A stretch of DNA of 64,000 nt from Pagrus major (taxonomy: Eukaryota; Chordata; Actinopteri; Spariformes; Sparidae). The notes beneath the pieces are model-generated. The model saw nothing but the letters and a program-made list of their open reading frames with translations. It was not told the DNA's origin and made no database searches. Every line of letters starts with the position of its first letter. The stretch's first letter is position 1. Below are positions 18,855 through 43,300 of the stretch, one piece after another. Position numbers and translations under genes: made by a program. The stretch is from the NCBI RefSeq assembly GCF_040436345.1, contig NC_133230.1, positions 18,548,197 through 18,612,196 on the forward strand, written 5' to 3'.

Positions 18855-21361
18855 TCATTCTTCCTCAGGAAACTTGAATTTGGCATAGACAATGAGCATG
18901 ACTATGGACATGACGATGCACATTGAACCAATCACGAGGTAGGCAATGCCTAGGAACTCATTCTTGCCACCCATCCAGGACACGTTGCTCAGCACCACCT
19001 TCTTTCTCCCGTCAAAGCTCAGAACAGGATAGTCTGAGGGACAAAATGTTAAGGATACACAGCAAAAATGGAAATACAGTACAGAAATACAGTGCATAGA
19101 AAAGAATAGAAAGTAATGGCTGTCTGCAACCAAACAACAAAAATGGTCTGGTTTGCATCGAATATTGTAAGCAAAAGTTCAAAGTGTCTATGAGTATTTA
19201 GCTTTACTTAAGGGACTTGAACATGGAAACACAGTATAAATGGTGAAAGCATGAAGGGAAATGCCTTTGTGGTATTTACATAAGCCTTCATGGGCTTTAG
19301 GTAGACGACAATCACGTGAATAGTTATTTGCCTAGCTCATTTTCTTGAGAAAATTTGCTTCTTTCTTCCCCTCATCTCAAGGAACTCCTGAGTCATTGTG
19401 TTCACTCTGCCCCAGTAAAAACTGAACCGCACCCTACTGGTAAAACAAGTTTGACTTAAGCTGCTGTTGTTGTAACATGATACAATACATGTGGCCAAGT
19501 CAATGGCCGACCCATTTAGGTAGATTTGAAGCTTCGTAAATCTCTTCATGTGGAGGATTTATTATCCAGATTTATATACTGATTTAACAAAACATAACGG
19601 TGACTTTTTTACTCAAACCCAACAAAATGATTGCACTTGTGAAATGTGCAGAAAAGAGTCCAAGTGAAAAATGGCTCATGTAATCTTTAACACAGGACCC
19701 ACGCTGAACAAACCACCCTTAAAAATGTGTGTAAGGATACTGTAGGCAATTTCAAGGGAGTAGTCTCCAGCCGGCAGACCCCGTGCATAATCCCCCTCTG
19801 TGATTCGTCGATACAGCTTTCTGAAATCTGGCAGGGCCGCCCTCCTCATCCATACCAAGAAATCTTGATTGATGAAGCCGTTGTTAGCAGGGTCTGAGGT
19901 GTCCAACTCGTAAGCAGGCCTGGGCCAAAATAGGGGTTTCACCGTACCTGGAAGTCAAACAAACTCCTTTATAAAATCCTTGCAGCAGATCGGGAAGCCT
20001 TTTGATAAACACGATCAATCTGCATCATAGAACTACTTAAGCAGAACAGACGGCAAGTGACAGTAAATTTGACTTCAGTTACTACCGTTGAAAGCGTTCC
20101 TCAGAGGTGTGACAGAAGGGTTTCTATATTTCACGTTGTAGTCAGTCCACCAAGCAATCCCTTTTCCATCGAAGGGCACCTGCTTCCTGGTCCCGTTAAT
20201 GATCTGATACAGCTTGAAGGTGTCTTTAAAAAAAAACAAGCAAGAATCAGAACCTCGACACAGCCAAAACACTTCATCACAGACATGTTGTTTCCCCTTA
20301 CGTACCATTGAACATGCTGTTTGCTACCGATCCACATGGCACAATTGGTTTGTTGTTGCCGTCAAACTCATAGGGGGCACAGGTGTCACTGGGAGACTTC
20401 AAGAGAGACAGAAAACAGTGTTTGAACGCTCAAAGAAAATCTTCATATTACCAAGTCTTTATTTCAATTTAGAACAGATGATTTTTGTTTTTTAAGTGTT
20501 GAGTGTCTCACTCACTGTGAAGCTATCCAGGTCTCCAGACAGCTGGTCATCATCTTTGGAGACACCATACCTTCTGTAGTTCTGGAAGTAGTTGGACAAC
20601 CCATAATAAAAGAACACGGGCCCCTGAGGAGGAAAACAGAGTCACAAACCCACAGCCAAGGGTCAGAGGCCGGGGTAAAGGCAAGAGTAGAGTCAGAGGT
20701 AGAGTTCGACTTAACTGAATGAATGAATGCACTAGTGCAAAGCTTCAACACAACCTCAAATAGACTGGGAATGGAGAAGTCCAGCTGGCACATACAGTTC
20801 TTGACATCCGGGTCAGAGCACCTGAAGCACGGTGAGGAATTTTCAACCCCTGTGTAATCCAACTGCGGAGGGAAGAACAAGAAAGGTTACCATTAATTAT
20901 TGACGGCTACAACACCTATCTCCATCGAGTGCTACTGACACCACACCTCTTTAAACTCCAAGAGCACGATACCGCTCACAAGTGATAAGCCGATAAGCAG
21001 ATAGCAGTGCTCCTTATTTTCTTTCGTCTCAACACTGAAACACATGTTTCTTCAACACGGTCTCTATTAAAACAACCTCGTCTCTCTTCCTGTCTCTTGC
21101 CGTTGACATTTGACTCCAACTCTCAGCATGACACCCGGCTGATTTGTGTGTTCGGTGGCCACACAGCCTCACCTCCATCACTTGGATGCTCCGTGACGTC
21201 ACAAAGAGGGCGACGCCGATGCCGATGAAGGCCAGGCCGATGAGGACGAACCCCGGGATGACGATGCCAGCTGAGAGCATCGGCTGCCATGCTGGAAGCC
21301 TCTGCTGAGTGAAGGCGGTGTTGTCAGGCCGGTTGGCTATCTCCCGCTCCTCCTTCACCAT
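18855..21361 (-). CDS. CDC50/TMEM30 family protein (P4-ATPase flippase subunit), TMEM30B-like
   Basis: Beta subunit of P4-type phospholipid flippases, needed for their ER exit and activity. Seven coding exons, all GT-AG and in phase: 21173-21361, 20755-20862, 20516-20623, 20306-20396, 20086-20223, 19741-19947 and 18855-19033, totalling 1020 bp or 339 residues, the normal family length. Features in order: cytosolic N-terminus with [18 protein letters not shown]; first membrane helix at about residues 30-55; a Cys- and Asn-rich luminal domain with the family motifs [45 protein letters not shown] and [14 protein letters not shown]; second membrane helix and a short acidic tail ending FPEEE. The [13 protein letters not shown] segment and acidic tail are closer to TMEM30B than TMEM30A from memory. 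The start has GTTTTCTTAG-type UTR upstream and no competing ATG. The paralogue assignment is uncertain; the family is not. Confidence 0.93.
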
Positions 21362-22322
21362 TTTCTTAGTTCTGTTGGACAGATTGTTGATCAGCTGTAC
21401 CCTGCTCCAATAGTCATGGCAAACATTTAACTTAGATGAATGATCCTTTCACTTCCTGTGCTCAGACACTAAATACTTCACTATTTCTGTTACTTTAAAG
21501 CCTCTTTCACACATTTGTCTGAGTCAGCTCTCATTCTGAGTTACTGTGGGATGATGCAGATAGCTGCAGCAGTTAATATAACTTATTTACGCAACAGTTT
21601 AGCTCACAACACCTTCAAAAGGCACATCACACACAAAATCTTGAAACTTCACCACCCCCAACACCCAGATTAGCCGAAAACAAAACAGACAAGAGGACTG
21701 ACTACTCGCAGGTTTTACAACTTGCTGGTAAACAGAAATGGTTTAAATGAAATCCAAACATATACACACACATATTCACGATTTAAACCTGTTTTTTAGG
21801 TGTTACTTACACGCAGTCGGCTCAAAATGGAGAGACAAAGGAGTCAACAACTCATCGGTATGCTTCCTTGAGTAGCAGGCGCGATGCAGCAGCACACCTT
21901 TACCTGTCTACCCCCACCTGCTCCGCCCTTACTGTTCGTTTACATGCTGACGTCAGTTTGTTTGCAGAGCTGGGATCAGTTTCTCCACAGGCAGTAAAAC
22001 GAGGAGCCAAGTCTGAATCCCGACCGGAAACACCATGCAACTTTGATCCAATTAAAAAACACCTTTTTATAACCTGATCAATAATGTCAGTATATGTATA
22101 TAAGACGATCCTGCACCACTAAACCTGAACTGAAAAAATAGATCCACTGCAGTATTTCGGCTAATAAGTCCCCGCCTTCTTTCGGATTGACACTTATTTT
22201 GACCAATCGTTTCACTGGGTGTTGTTGGGTAACACTTTCGATCAACCAATCAGGAAAGGGTTCATTGAAAGGAGACCTGCTACTGTGCCGTCTTTGTGTT
22301 GACATCTTCGGAGGATTGAGAG
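21362..22322. promoter_or_regulatory. Divergent promoter between tmem30 and kdm1a, with CCAAT boxes
   Basis: tmem30 (minus) and kdm1a (plus) start from opposite sides of under 1 kb. CCAAT boxes at 22203-22207 and 22246-22250 (AACCAATCAGG) fit NF-Y sites. A likely non-coding first exon of kdm1a ends at 22322 (GATTGAGAG/GTAATATT). On the minus strand a GCGT/GTAAGTAA donor near 21810 suggests a non-coding first exon for tmem30. No TATA box was seen. The assignments are inferred from motifs and spacing. Confidence 0.55.
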
Positions 22323-23764
22323 GTAATATTAACATATTTTTTTAATATGTAATGCTTACCTTTATTTCCCAAAACATGCTCCCTGATGTGGGGACGTCTG
22401 TCTCAAAAAATTAACCGGCAGCTGATCAGTAAAGACCCTCTTTCAACCGAAGCCGGCGCTTTCTTTTCCACTCGCACCTGCTGCTGTGCCACTGTTGTTG
22501 CTAGCTAGGTCTCATTGTTAGCTGCGTTAGCGAACGTAGCATGGTCTTGTGTGATACATTTGAAAGGGAATTCATTTTTAAACCTATATTTTCAATACAG
22601 CTTATGTTGCGATGCTATAAAAGGAATATTATTTTATATTAATACGTGCTAGATGCTAGTCGTTGTCTAGAACAAAGCTACAGTTAGCTAACGCAAGCTA
22701 ACATTGATAGCCACGCTAGTCCGTTGCTAGCTTTGCAGTCAATTTGCTAGCTAACGGTGGTCCATTTGGTCTGGATGGCAATCGAGGATCTACTTAAGGT
22801 CGAGACACAATAAAGGTTTTAGAGTTACGGCTGTTCTTTCCAAATAAATTAATCAAGCACCAGGGTTCATTCGGGAACACGTTCAGCCTTCTCAGGTTCA
22901 CTCGAGTCGGTATTTCCACTTGGCTAACTCGGCTAGCTAAGTCTGTAAATGAGCTTCACTATATTTGCCAACAGGTTTTTCAAAAATGTTTAGCTAAATC
23001 TCAGTTGCTATAATGTGAAAGGCCAACATTTTTTGTTCAGTTGGTCCTGATCGTAACCATATTTCTGGTTCTGTCTTCATTTCTTAGTGTTTGAATGGAT
23101 ATTACCAGGTGCACGGAGAAATGGGTAAAACAAGACAAGGTTACTCTAACCATGGAGCCCTCATTTCATAAACCATGACATTCATGCACAGTTACTTAAA
23201 TCATCTAGTGATACAGATGTGATATTTGTGGGTGAAGCATCTCCCAAAGCCCGAAAGCACTTGGTGGTTGTTGCAGGTGCATTCACTGCCCCCAGCAGCA
23301 AAGTGACCAGTTGACAGAGGGGTTTAAAGTGAATGTTAGTGAATGAAGAAGTTAGTTTTGTTTAAAAAAAACACACAAGCAAGTGAGCAAACTAGTTATT
23401 TGACATGGCCTTGTAGGTTTTACATTTTAACTGTTGTAGGCAATAATTTTCTAACAAATTTGTGTGATATCCTTAATTGAGAATGCCGCTAAGGGCTATA
23501 ACAAAGGGCACCAACATTTTATTTTGTTTGATTGGTTTCGTGTTTTGTTTTTCTGCGTACACAACCCACACTTCATCATTTTCATTGTTTCTTTCAGGAA
23601 TATTTTGTATCTTCTTTCATTGGTTATACTATTTTGAAAATTCAAATTTCAACCATTTCACAAAAAAAGTTATTGTGTCTTGGGCTGTTGTATGTATTAT
23701 TGTGATGGGTTTCATCTAATTTCCATACCCCCTTTTTGTTCAGGAGAGGCCTCCAACATCCTCC
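22323..23764 (+). other. kdm1a 5' UTR intron (GCTAGC-rich) and end of UTR before the ATG
   Basis: A probable intron runs from the donor at 22323 to the acceptor TTTTTGTTCAG at 23743, leaving 21 bp of UTR before the ATG at 23765. Its first 450 bp is unusually rich in GCTAGC, TTAGCTAAC and related tetranucleotides (22498-22760 and 22920-22945). No coding frame with protein-like character was seen; the 80-codon frame at 23477 is AT-rich and has no recognisable homology. Confidence 0.55.
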
Positions 23765-35108
<11,344 letters not shown>

Positions 35109-35940
35109 AATGGCCTCTCCCAGTTCCTGCCAACACTGGACTCTCACACCAACTACAGCATTTCTTGAGAAAATACGAAAGTTTACTCATAAGTTGTTGA
35201 TATTTCTGTATGTGAAAGGTCGTGGAAGTCCCACACACAACTAAGCATCTTTGGCTTGACTCAAAAAATGATACTTTGAGGATTTATTTTGTGGCTTTAC
35301 ATACAATGTGAAATTCCTTAACTGGAATTTAATTTCAGGATGTTCGTGATAGTAAAACATGGAGACACGTGTATTCTACTACAAAGACTCGGTTAAGAAT
35401 ATGGAATAAATCCCAGTATTGTTACATACTAATGTAATAACTCTTCTACAACTTTATAAATATGTGATTTTCCAGTCTTAAAACCAGAAGAATTGCATTA
35501 CGTTTGGTACTCATCCAGTGCTTTCAATTCCTCATGGAGCATGTTTTGCAAAAACCCACCATGTATTTATGTGCCCCTGTCTAAATACTAAATGCACACA
35601 CAGCCTAGATAACAGATGACCAACGCAGTAGCACAGACTCGGTCCACTAAAACTGTCATCGCTCAGACATCGCTCTGGTGTCGTTCCAGAGGCCTCGTCT
35701 TGGTTGTCTTAAAACATTTGCTGTGTACTGTAGCTGTATGCCTCCTAAATTTACTTTCTACCATTTAGGTTGCAGAGTTTAGTGAAAATAGTTTGTATCA
35801 AAAGCTAATATGACAGATATGTTGAAAGAATTTTGAATGTTTTTGTTTCCATAGCAGTTTAAGTATTTTATTATGGTTGCCATCACATGCTTTTTTTTAT
35901 ATATTGTCAATTGTTTCGTTATTAAAAAAAAAAAGAATTG
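35109..35940 (+). other. kdm1a 3' UTR with two poly(A) signals
   Basis: Follows the TGA at 35106-35108. AATAAA at 35405-35410 could give a short 3' UTR of about 0.3 kb. ATTAAA at 35921-35926, next to an A-run, could give a longer one of about 0.83 kb. Confidence 0.6.
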
Positions 35941-37888
35941 TACCTTTTTATCAGTGTGTTTCTTAACAGTTAAGACTGATTCCTAACACAGAACAAAGTG
36001 CTTCCTGTCCTGCTACCACCTACAGATGTGCAGTTTTCTTGTTGGACATGCATGTGCAGAACTAACATGGCTGCTACTGCACTGACCCTCCAGTGACCCT
36101 CCTTCATTGCAGGTCTGGCTGCTTCCCAGGCTCTGTGGTACCATGTGTGTGTGTGAGGGAGAGCTGAGGGTCCCTGGCAGCAGCTCCACATAGTGGGGGA
36201 TCTGATGAATGAGGGGGGAGATTAAAATGGTCAACCATGAGCTATGAGCTTTTCTGCGGAGCTTGTATTTCAGGGCTCCGTGCCCCTCTGTTTCCATGCA
36301 CTTTTGAGCGTCACAGGCCTTGTTTTCCCCCAGAGATGTGGTTATTATTATCGTGACCAAAGGAGATGTTTGATGTAACAACAGTAATTTGGGCTGGGGT
36401 TTTTGGACTGCGGCACTCGGGTATTTTCACCTTCCTGGTAAACCATAGAGCTCAGAGCAGTGTGTTACTGTTGACTGGTGAGGTTATTTTTCATAATAGC
36501 CTCAAGCCCACATCAACTGATTACTTGATAGAGAGGCAGAGACACAGAAAGTCAAATAGCTGGCTATAAAAATCCTTTGGATGAGAGACCACAGCACATG
36601 CCCCGGCACATCTCATGTGATTCATAGGTGTGGGGTGGAATGTACACTTACACGGGTACAAACACCTCCCACATGCTGTTATGTGTTTTGAACAGCATCC
36701 ATAATAATCAAATGTGAGATGAATCCAGGAATTATAGTCACCAAAGATTCAGTCAACTCCTCTGAGGGTAATCCAAGTCTCCAGAAGCCTTTCCTTTCAT
36801 TCAAGTATGACTTTTGGGTACTTCCTACAACACTACCAGCTACATGAGTGTGTTTTTTTTTTAGCTTGAAGCGTCATTGTACCTACAACCTTATGGTTAT
36901 TGGCATTGCTGTGGACTTTCTAAATCATAAAAATCCCATATAACATGCTAGCTACACGTCAAGCTAGTATCTCTCCTGAATTTGTTCAACGCAACCGGCT
37001 CGACCTCGGTGACTCTTTGTTTGTATTCTCACAATCGATATCTCCCTCAGTTTTCACATCTGTCGTAGGCAGCGAAGCCTCTTTCTCGCCTCCCACTCCT
37101 CCATCTTCCTCCTCCTACACCCGCCTGGAGTGCAACTGAGTCATTCCCATGGTTGACTTCACAGCACTTATTCAGGTCAGGCACCAGCGCCGAGGCTCAG
37201 GAGTACCAGGGTCCAAACAGGCACCACTGTGTTAGGGTAGCACCTCCCTGCATCTGAACTTAGGACAGATTACACCACACAGGCAGGAGACAGTGTTAAC
37301 CCCTGACTCTCAACCAATTTGGGTCATGACATCCCCACAAACCTACAGTGCTAAATGGTGATCTCTGACAAAGAGTGACAGCTTTTCTTGTTATTGTGCC
37401 GCTTGACTTGATTAAAATCTGAAAGAAGCCAAGCGACTACAAGCATTCGTGGTTCACGGTAGGCCTTCTTTACAGCGAACATTTGAACTCATCACAGTAC
37501 CTCAGGATACTGAAACTGAAGCAGCAGACTGGAATTCAGACATAAAACTGTCGTGGATAGAAAATAACCAGGCAGATCGAGGTAAAATGTGTAAAAAGAA
37601 AAAAGTTTCACTAGAAAATCTCTCCTGAGAATCACTGAGGATGCCAGGTTGGTTGTTTTCATCACGTAGATTATCATTTAACCTACAGTTGCAGGAACTA
37701 AAGTGCTGGCTTTCACAAACTGAGGCGTAGCTGTTTAAGAGAACGTTGTGTGTGCTGACTTTGCATTCCACAACAGCTTGTGGTTTTTCCTCGTTGTACC
37801 TGACCAATTTGCCTCATTTGTCTGCCTGCTTATTTTGCATACCGTCAGCTACTGTACTCTCTGCTCTGCTCTAACCAGAGGCTTGGAC

Positions 37889-37930
<42 letters not shown>

Positions 37931-38101
37931 ACAGAGGGTGTACCGCTATGAAATCAAAACTTGCTGAGCTCGTTCAGCAAAAAGCACTAAAAGAGATTAA
38001 CATACGTGGTGGAGTTTTACACGCCATCAGCAACATGCACACGCACACACTGACACAGGATCCAACATGGAGACGTGTTACAAACAGGTTGGTTTTTTAT
38101 T
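35941..38101. other. Intergenic DNA between the convergent kdm1a and luzp1 3' ends
   Basis: No protein-like frame on either strand. It contains an (AC)18 run at 37891-37926 and otherwise non-repetitive, unremarkable sequence. Confidence 0.5.
37891..37926. repeat. (AC)18 microsatellite
   Basis: An uninterrupted AC run in the kdm1a-luzp1 intergenic region. Confidence 0.95.
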
Positions 38102-38513
38102 TTTATTGGAATACATATGGTTTGCTGTACAGTTGGCAGCTTCAAGAGACCTACATGCAGAGTGCGCCAGCCACAGTAAGGTTAAAACATGCACAATGTA
38201 TTAAGTCTAAAACAGGAAAGAAAAAAAAAAAAAAAAAGAAAGAAACAGCCTCCCCACTCAGTCCACCTGGCATTGCTGACACACTGAGAAGCAATAATAA
38301 ATCATAAAAACCCTTTTGATCACACACATCCAACTGTGTTTGACACCTCTGTCTGTCAGTCTCCTTCTTCTGCACACAAAATGAACTCATAAACACTCAG
38401 TATTAAAAAAAAAACGTTGATTGTACAGGCCTGAAATTCTTATCTGTGAGATGAAATCCAGCTATATGTTGATTTTTAAAAAAAAAATTCCTATTAGATT
38501 ATTTGTGTACGTT

Positions 38514-38532
38514 AATATATATATATATATAT
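38514..38532. repeat. (AT)n microsatellite
   Basis: A short AT dinucleotide run followed by GTACACACGTG. Confidence 0.9.
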
Positions 38533-39796
38533 GTACACACGTGTTTCTGGGGCCTGCACGCTTCTTTCTTTGGCAGCACTTACAAACATACAGCACAGAA
38601 GATGCACAAACCCTGAATTTATGAGCGACGGAGAACAGAGCAGCTGAGAGGCCAGAGCACTGAGCAGTCCCCGATAAAAGCGGGAGGACACATGGCAAAC
38701 CACTCAGCGCCGCAGACCTGCTCAGCTCTGACAAAACGCACATCGCTCTCATTCTTCAACGACTGTGACACAACCCTCTCTCTCTGAACGGTCTCGCTCT
38801 CTGATCCATGGTGTGCCGTCACGTCTCCAGGTGGTGAGAAAATGTCTCGCATTAACACAACAAACACAAAATACAGGAAGAAGTACTCTCCAGGAGTGTA
38901 ATAATAACAACGAGGAAGATACATTATCTTGCAAAAAATATCATTCTTAAAATCAAGATGGACAAATACTTAATATATTTCAATAATAAGGCCCACTTTA
39001 CAAAATTACAAGATTTTCCTTAAATAAAATCTATCCGATATAGCTTCCAAAATAAGACATCTTTTGTTTATCAAAGAAATAAAAACATACATAAGCAGAA
39101 AAACAAAACCAAAAAAAAAATGAAAACCCTCAAATTGATTATTTCCCCTTAATTTCAGTATTTTAGAGACAGGGTGTCCATCTAGGGGAAACATTGGCAC
39201 TGTCTCTGTCTGTAAACTGGAAATACTGTGGAATGATTTTGGCACAACGTTAGAAGGCTGAGATGCAGGCGTAACAGGGTGCCATGCCTCAAAACAATAC
39301 GTTCAAACACGATTCATCCACTGAGTGCACGCCAATTTCCTTTCCTTTAACTGGTGAGATGACTCTTAAATACTCTAATTTGGCTGGTGCAAAAACACAT
39401 AACGTTACTGACTGTGGTGCATTCAGCAAACAGCTACTGAAACAGAGTTTAAGTACAATTCTGGGACATAAAAGAGGAACCAGGGGGCATTAGTCGTTTG
39501 AGGTCTTAAAGTTAAGTGCTGGTTAAGTGCAGATTACAGCCTATGCCGCCCAGTGACACCATGACCCAGGCTTCACAATGGAGGCCTTTGAGGACAAGGG
39601 CCCGCTCGCTGCCCAAGAGCCACCACTCCAATCTCCACTAAGTACATTCTAGTCTACTTTATAAAGAGGAAACAACAATGACTTGTAAATAACGGATGTT
39701 TATACATACACCAGCAGAGCTTAAGAGGATTTCTGTTAACTCTTTAGTTGGGATTTGAGCAGGAAAGCGGAAGCAGGCTCTTTTCTCTTTTTATTT

Positions 39797-40385
39797 AAAG
39801 GGACAGTTCACCCCAAATTCAAAAATACTAATTTTGCCTCATACATTTAGTGCTAATTATCCATCTAGATTGTTTTGGTGTGAGTTGCAGAGTGAAACAT
39901 CTGCCTTCTTTCAAATATAATGGAACTAGATGGCACTTGGCTTGTGGTGCTCCAAGCGTAAAACGGACCTTGTTGTGAGCAGTTTCATGTAGGAACAATT
40001 TTCTTTTTCCCCCCATCATCGCCCAGAGTGAACCGTGCATCTACTCGTGGACGGGAGACAGTAGGGATGTAAACATCAACAGCATCTTAGTTAGCTAGCC
40101 TCTTTTCCATGAGTGGATGCATGCTTCCCTCTGCACGGTGATACGGAAAGAAAATAGTTCCTACATGAAACTGCCCACGACAAGGTCTGGGGATTATCTT
40201 CATTTACACGTTCAAGATTTCTGGAAAAATACATTTCTGTTGAGTTCTTCCAAATGTAAATTTTGGGTGTTTTGAGCACCACAAGCCGAGCGCCATCTTG
40301 TTCCATTATATTCAAGAGAAGGCGGACGTCTCTACGGCCGATGTCTCCAAAATTTGGCAAGTCACATCAAAACAATATAGATCTA
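39797..40385. mobile_element. Fold-back non-autonomous DNA element
   Basis: Starts AAAGGGACAGTTCACCCC, a terminus I recall from abundant fish DNA transposons. The left arm (about 39870-40010) recurs inverted at about 40145-40385: for example ATAATGGAACTAGATGGCAC against GCGCCATCTTGTTCCATTAT, and CAGTTTCATGTAGGAAC against GTTCCTACATGAAACTG. The outer part of the right arm, including the expected terminal match, is missing. No coding capacity. Confidence 0.75.
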
Positions 40386-43300
40386 TTCTCTGCCATCTTC
40401 AGAGAGGAGAGGAACTGACAAAAACCATGAAACTGTTCCCTTATAGTGCCACAAAAGCCATAGAAGTCTCGACACCTGTGAAATCTTCACTTGAGTCCCA
40501 GATGACCAGTCAGTACGTTGCACCATGTCAACACCACACAGGCTTCCCCCACTGGAAGCATCAAATAAGACCTATATGACATGTGAGTAGTAGGCATGTA
40601 GCCCAAGATAGAAGCGTTAACTGGTCTGTTTCAATGGACGGTGTGGACGTACAGTCGGGTGTTAGTGTACTTTGGGGCCTTGTAAGGAAGGAAGGCAGCA
40701 TGCACAGCAGAGGAAGCAGTTTCAACTTTGCCCTTAGCCCTGCTTTCTTTGAAGCCGGTCTCCAGGAGGGAAAGCCTCCAACGCGTCATAAAACCTACAG
40801 TTTCCGACAGCTGGGCTCTTCCCGGGACCCCCCAACTCAAATTCTCTCCTCAGGGTGAGAGAAAGCGAGAGAGACGAATGATAGAGGTTGAGGACAGGTG
40901 AAACTGCGGGATTGTCTGCGTGGTTGACTAATTTGTTGGGCGGAGGGAAACAGGTGACACATTCTCGGGGCGGTAAGGCAGGATAAAGGTTAAGGGGGGC
41001 CCTTGCATCATCAGTTGCTATAAACAGTAATCCTGACCTACAGTGATGTCATCCTCGAACTCTGACAAACACACGTGCACGTTCGTCATTCAGCACCTTC
41101 TTACTCGGGGATCTGCAGCCGCTTACAGCGCGCCAGTTCACATGTCGAGCTTTAAAACGAGAGCCCTCACTGACATATTAATAACAACACCCACACACAC
41201 ACCGATGGACGACCACACCACGTGTATCTCTGGCAGTGTGGGCGCAGGCAGAACTGGACATTCAATACCCGTTGTCTGTTTTGATTATCCCTAAAGTGGA
41301 CATCGCTGCCAAGCTGCCCGTCTTCCTCTCTCCTGTATTTAGAAGCCCTGAGTCAAGACAGGATTAGATGCAGCCCTGACCTCTGACCTTCCAGCTACCC
41401 AGGGAGCTGCTCATCACTGTTTGGTGACAGGCCTCTGGCCTTCAAAAAACAACTCTCTGAACCAACAACACATATCACTGCTGTTTAGTACTCGGCTTCC
41501 CTCTAGGAAATGAGAATCCAAGGAAGATGCAGAGAAAGAGAGGAAGAAGGAGGGAGAGGGAGAGGAAAGGGGGAGGGAGGGACTTTTGACTTTTGTGAAA
41601 TACTCAAAGGAAAATTGGAATCAGTTGAAAAGATGAGAACGAGGAAGAGATGGCAACAGAGAATGCACGGAAAGACTATATGATCATCAAGTCTTGGCGA
41701 GTGCGCTAAAAGCTCTAAACAGTTTGTCTGGTCTGTTTTTGCCCAATCACAAAGCCAGCAGCTGCCCCGAAGAGGCCACATGGCAATCCTTTCTGAGGCT
41801 GCGCTGCACCCGGCGACTCTGACAGACAAATCCAAGGGACATAGCTTTTTGGGCGGTGCGGTCTGTATTCTTAAAAGGGTGCTTTGAAGTTGGGCTAGTT
41901 TTTTCTCAGGGAACCTTGTTTTGACATCCCTCAGGGAGGAGTTCCCTCGGAGAACCTCTTCTTACGCTTCAACCAAAAATACTTTTACGACACAACAATC
42001 CTCCGAACATAAAAATATATAAAGTTAAAAAAAGAACCTCTCAATTAGTATCGCATGTCACTCATGTGCACAGTCTGAATTTGCTGGGACAATCTACCTC
42101 TTTTACTGCATCTCAAGGCACAGATGAACCTATTGTAGATGTGTCTAAGAAACGGTGAAAGTCATGTAAATGAACATTTGTGTAACGGTGAACAAACATT
42201 TGAGTTTGGATTTATCACCACACAGTCATCACCTCTGATCCGACTCATAGTTACAGACATTGCATGGAGGTGGGGGGGCAGTTTATTGATTGCATATAAT
42301 CTCCTGCTTGCATAAACAGTAAAGTGACAAAGCAGCGACACTCGGGGCTCCTGCCTGACCTTTGCACATTAAAAGAACCTGTACATACTATATGGAGACT
42401 CATAAATATTACAGCTAGATGGCGGCTGGTAAGAATGCAGGAGGACTGAGACATGTACATCCCCAGCAGGGTCTGACTCAACACAGCATTGAAATCCATA
42501 ACAGCAGAAGAACCAAGATGGACACCGGGCTTTAACAGTTCTTCGACAGATCCCGTGTGTCCCAAGTTGTCACAGTTATGACAAAGAATGCAGTCGTGTT
42601 GCATCGAGCCATCAAGCAATTGGTCATTCTCGGCCGCATTCAAGAGCAACATTCAGATAATTTTGCTGTGGGATCAAAGTTTACATCGCCTGTCGAGCTG
42701 CAGTGAATCTTAAGCGTCAGATTTTTACATCCAGCAGGAGCCTGTTGAACGACTCAAACATTACAGAAAAGGTTTGAGGTTTTTGTCATAGATATGCACC
42801 ATTCACCTAAACAAAAAAAAAAACACCTTATTGTATTACTGGCCACTACTGAGATCAGTTTCTATGGCACCCCCATTGCCGCAGTGGCCACCGCCAATGA
42901 GAGATTGCTCCGACATACCAACCACAAATTGATATTTTTTATGTAACAAAATAATACACCTCTATAGAAAAAAGAAACAGAGATAAGCTGGGACGATTCG
43001 CACGGCGAACCCAGTCAGGCTGGACTGTCAGTTCCTTGTGGTGAGAAGTCTATGACTGGCTGGCATGTACACAGTATTTACAGCAGCACTGAAAATATGT
43101 CCGGTTTGCTGGTAATCCAAAGTCCAATGTCCATGTTAAAACAGAAACTCCATTTCACTATGGCTCTCTCAAAATACATGAATGAGGACAACTGCAACAG
43201 CTGTAAAACAAAAGCACCATGGAAATTGTAGCATGGTTTGAGGTTATAAACACTGCCCTCCACAACCCCCCTTAATTACTCTTTTTTTTTCTACATGTGC

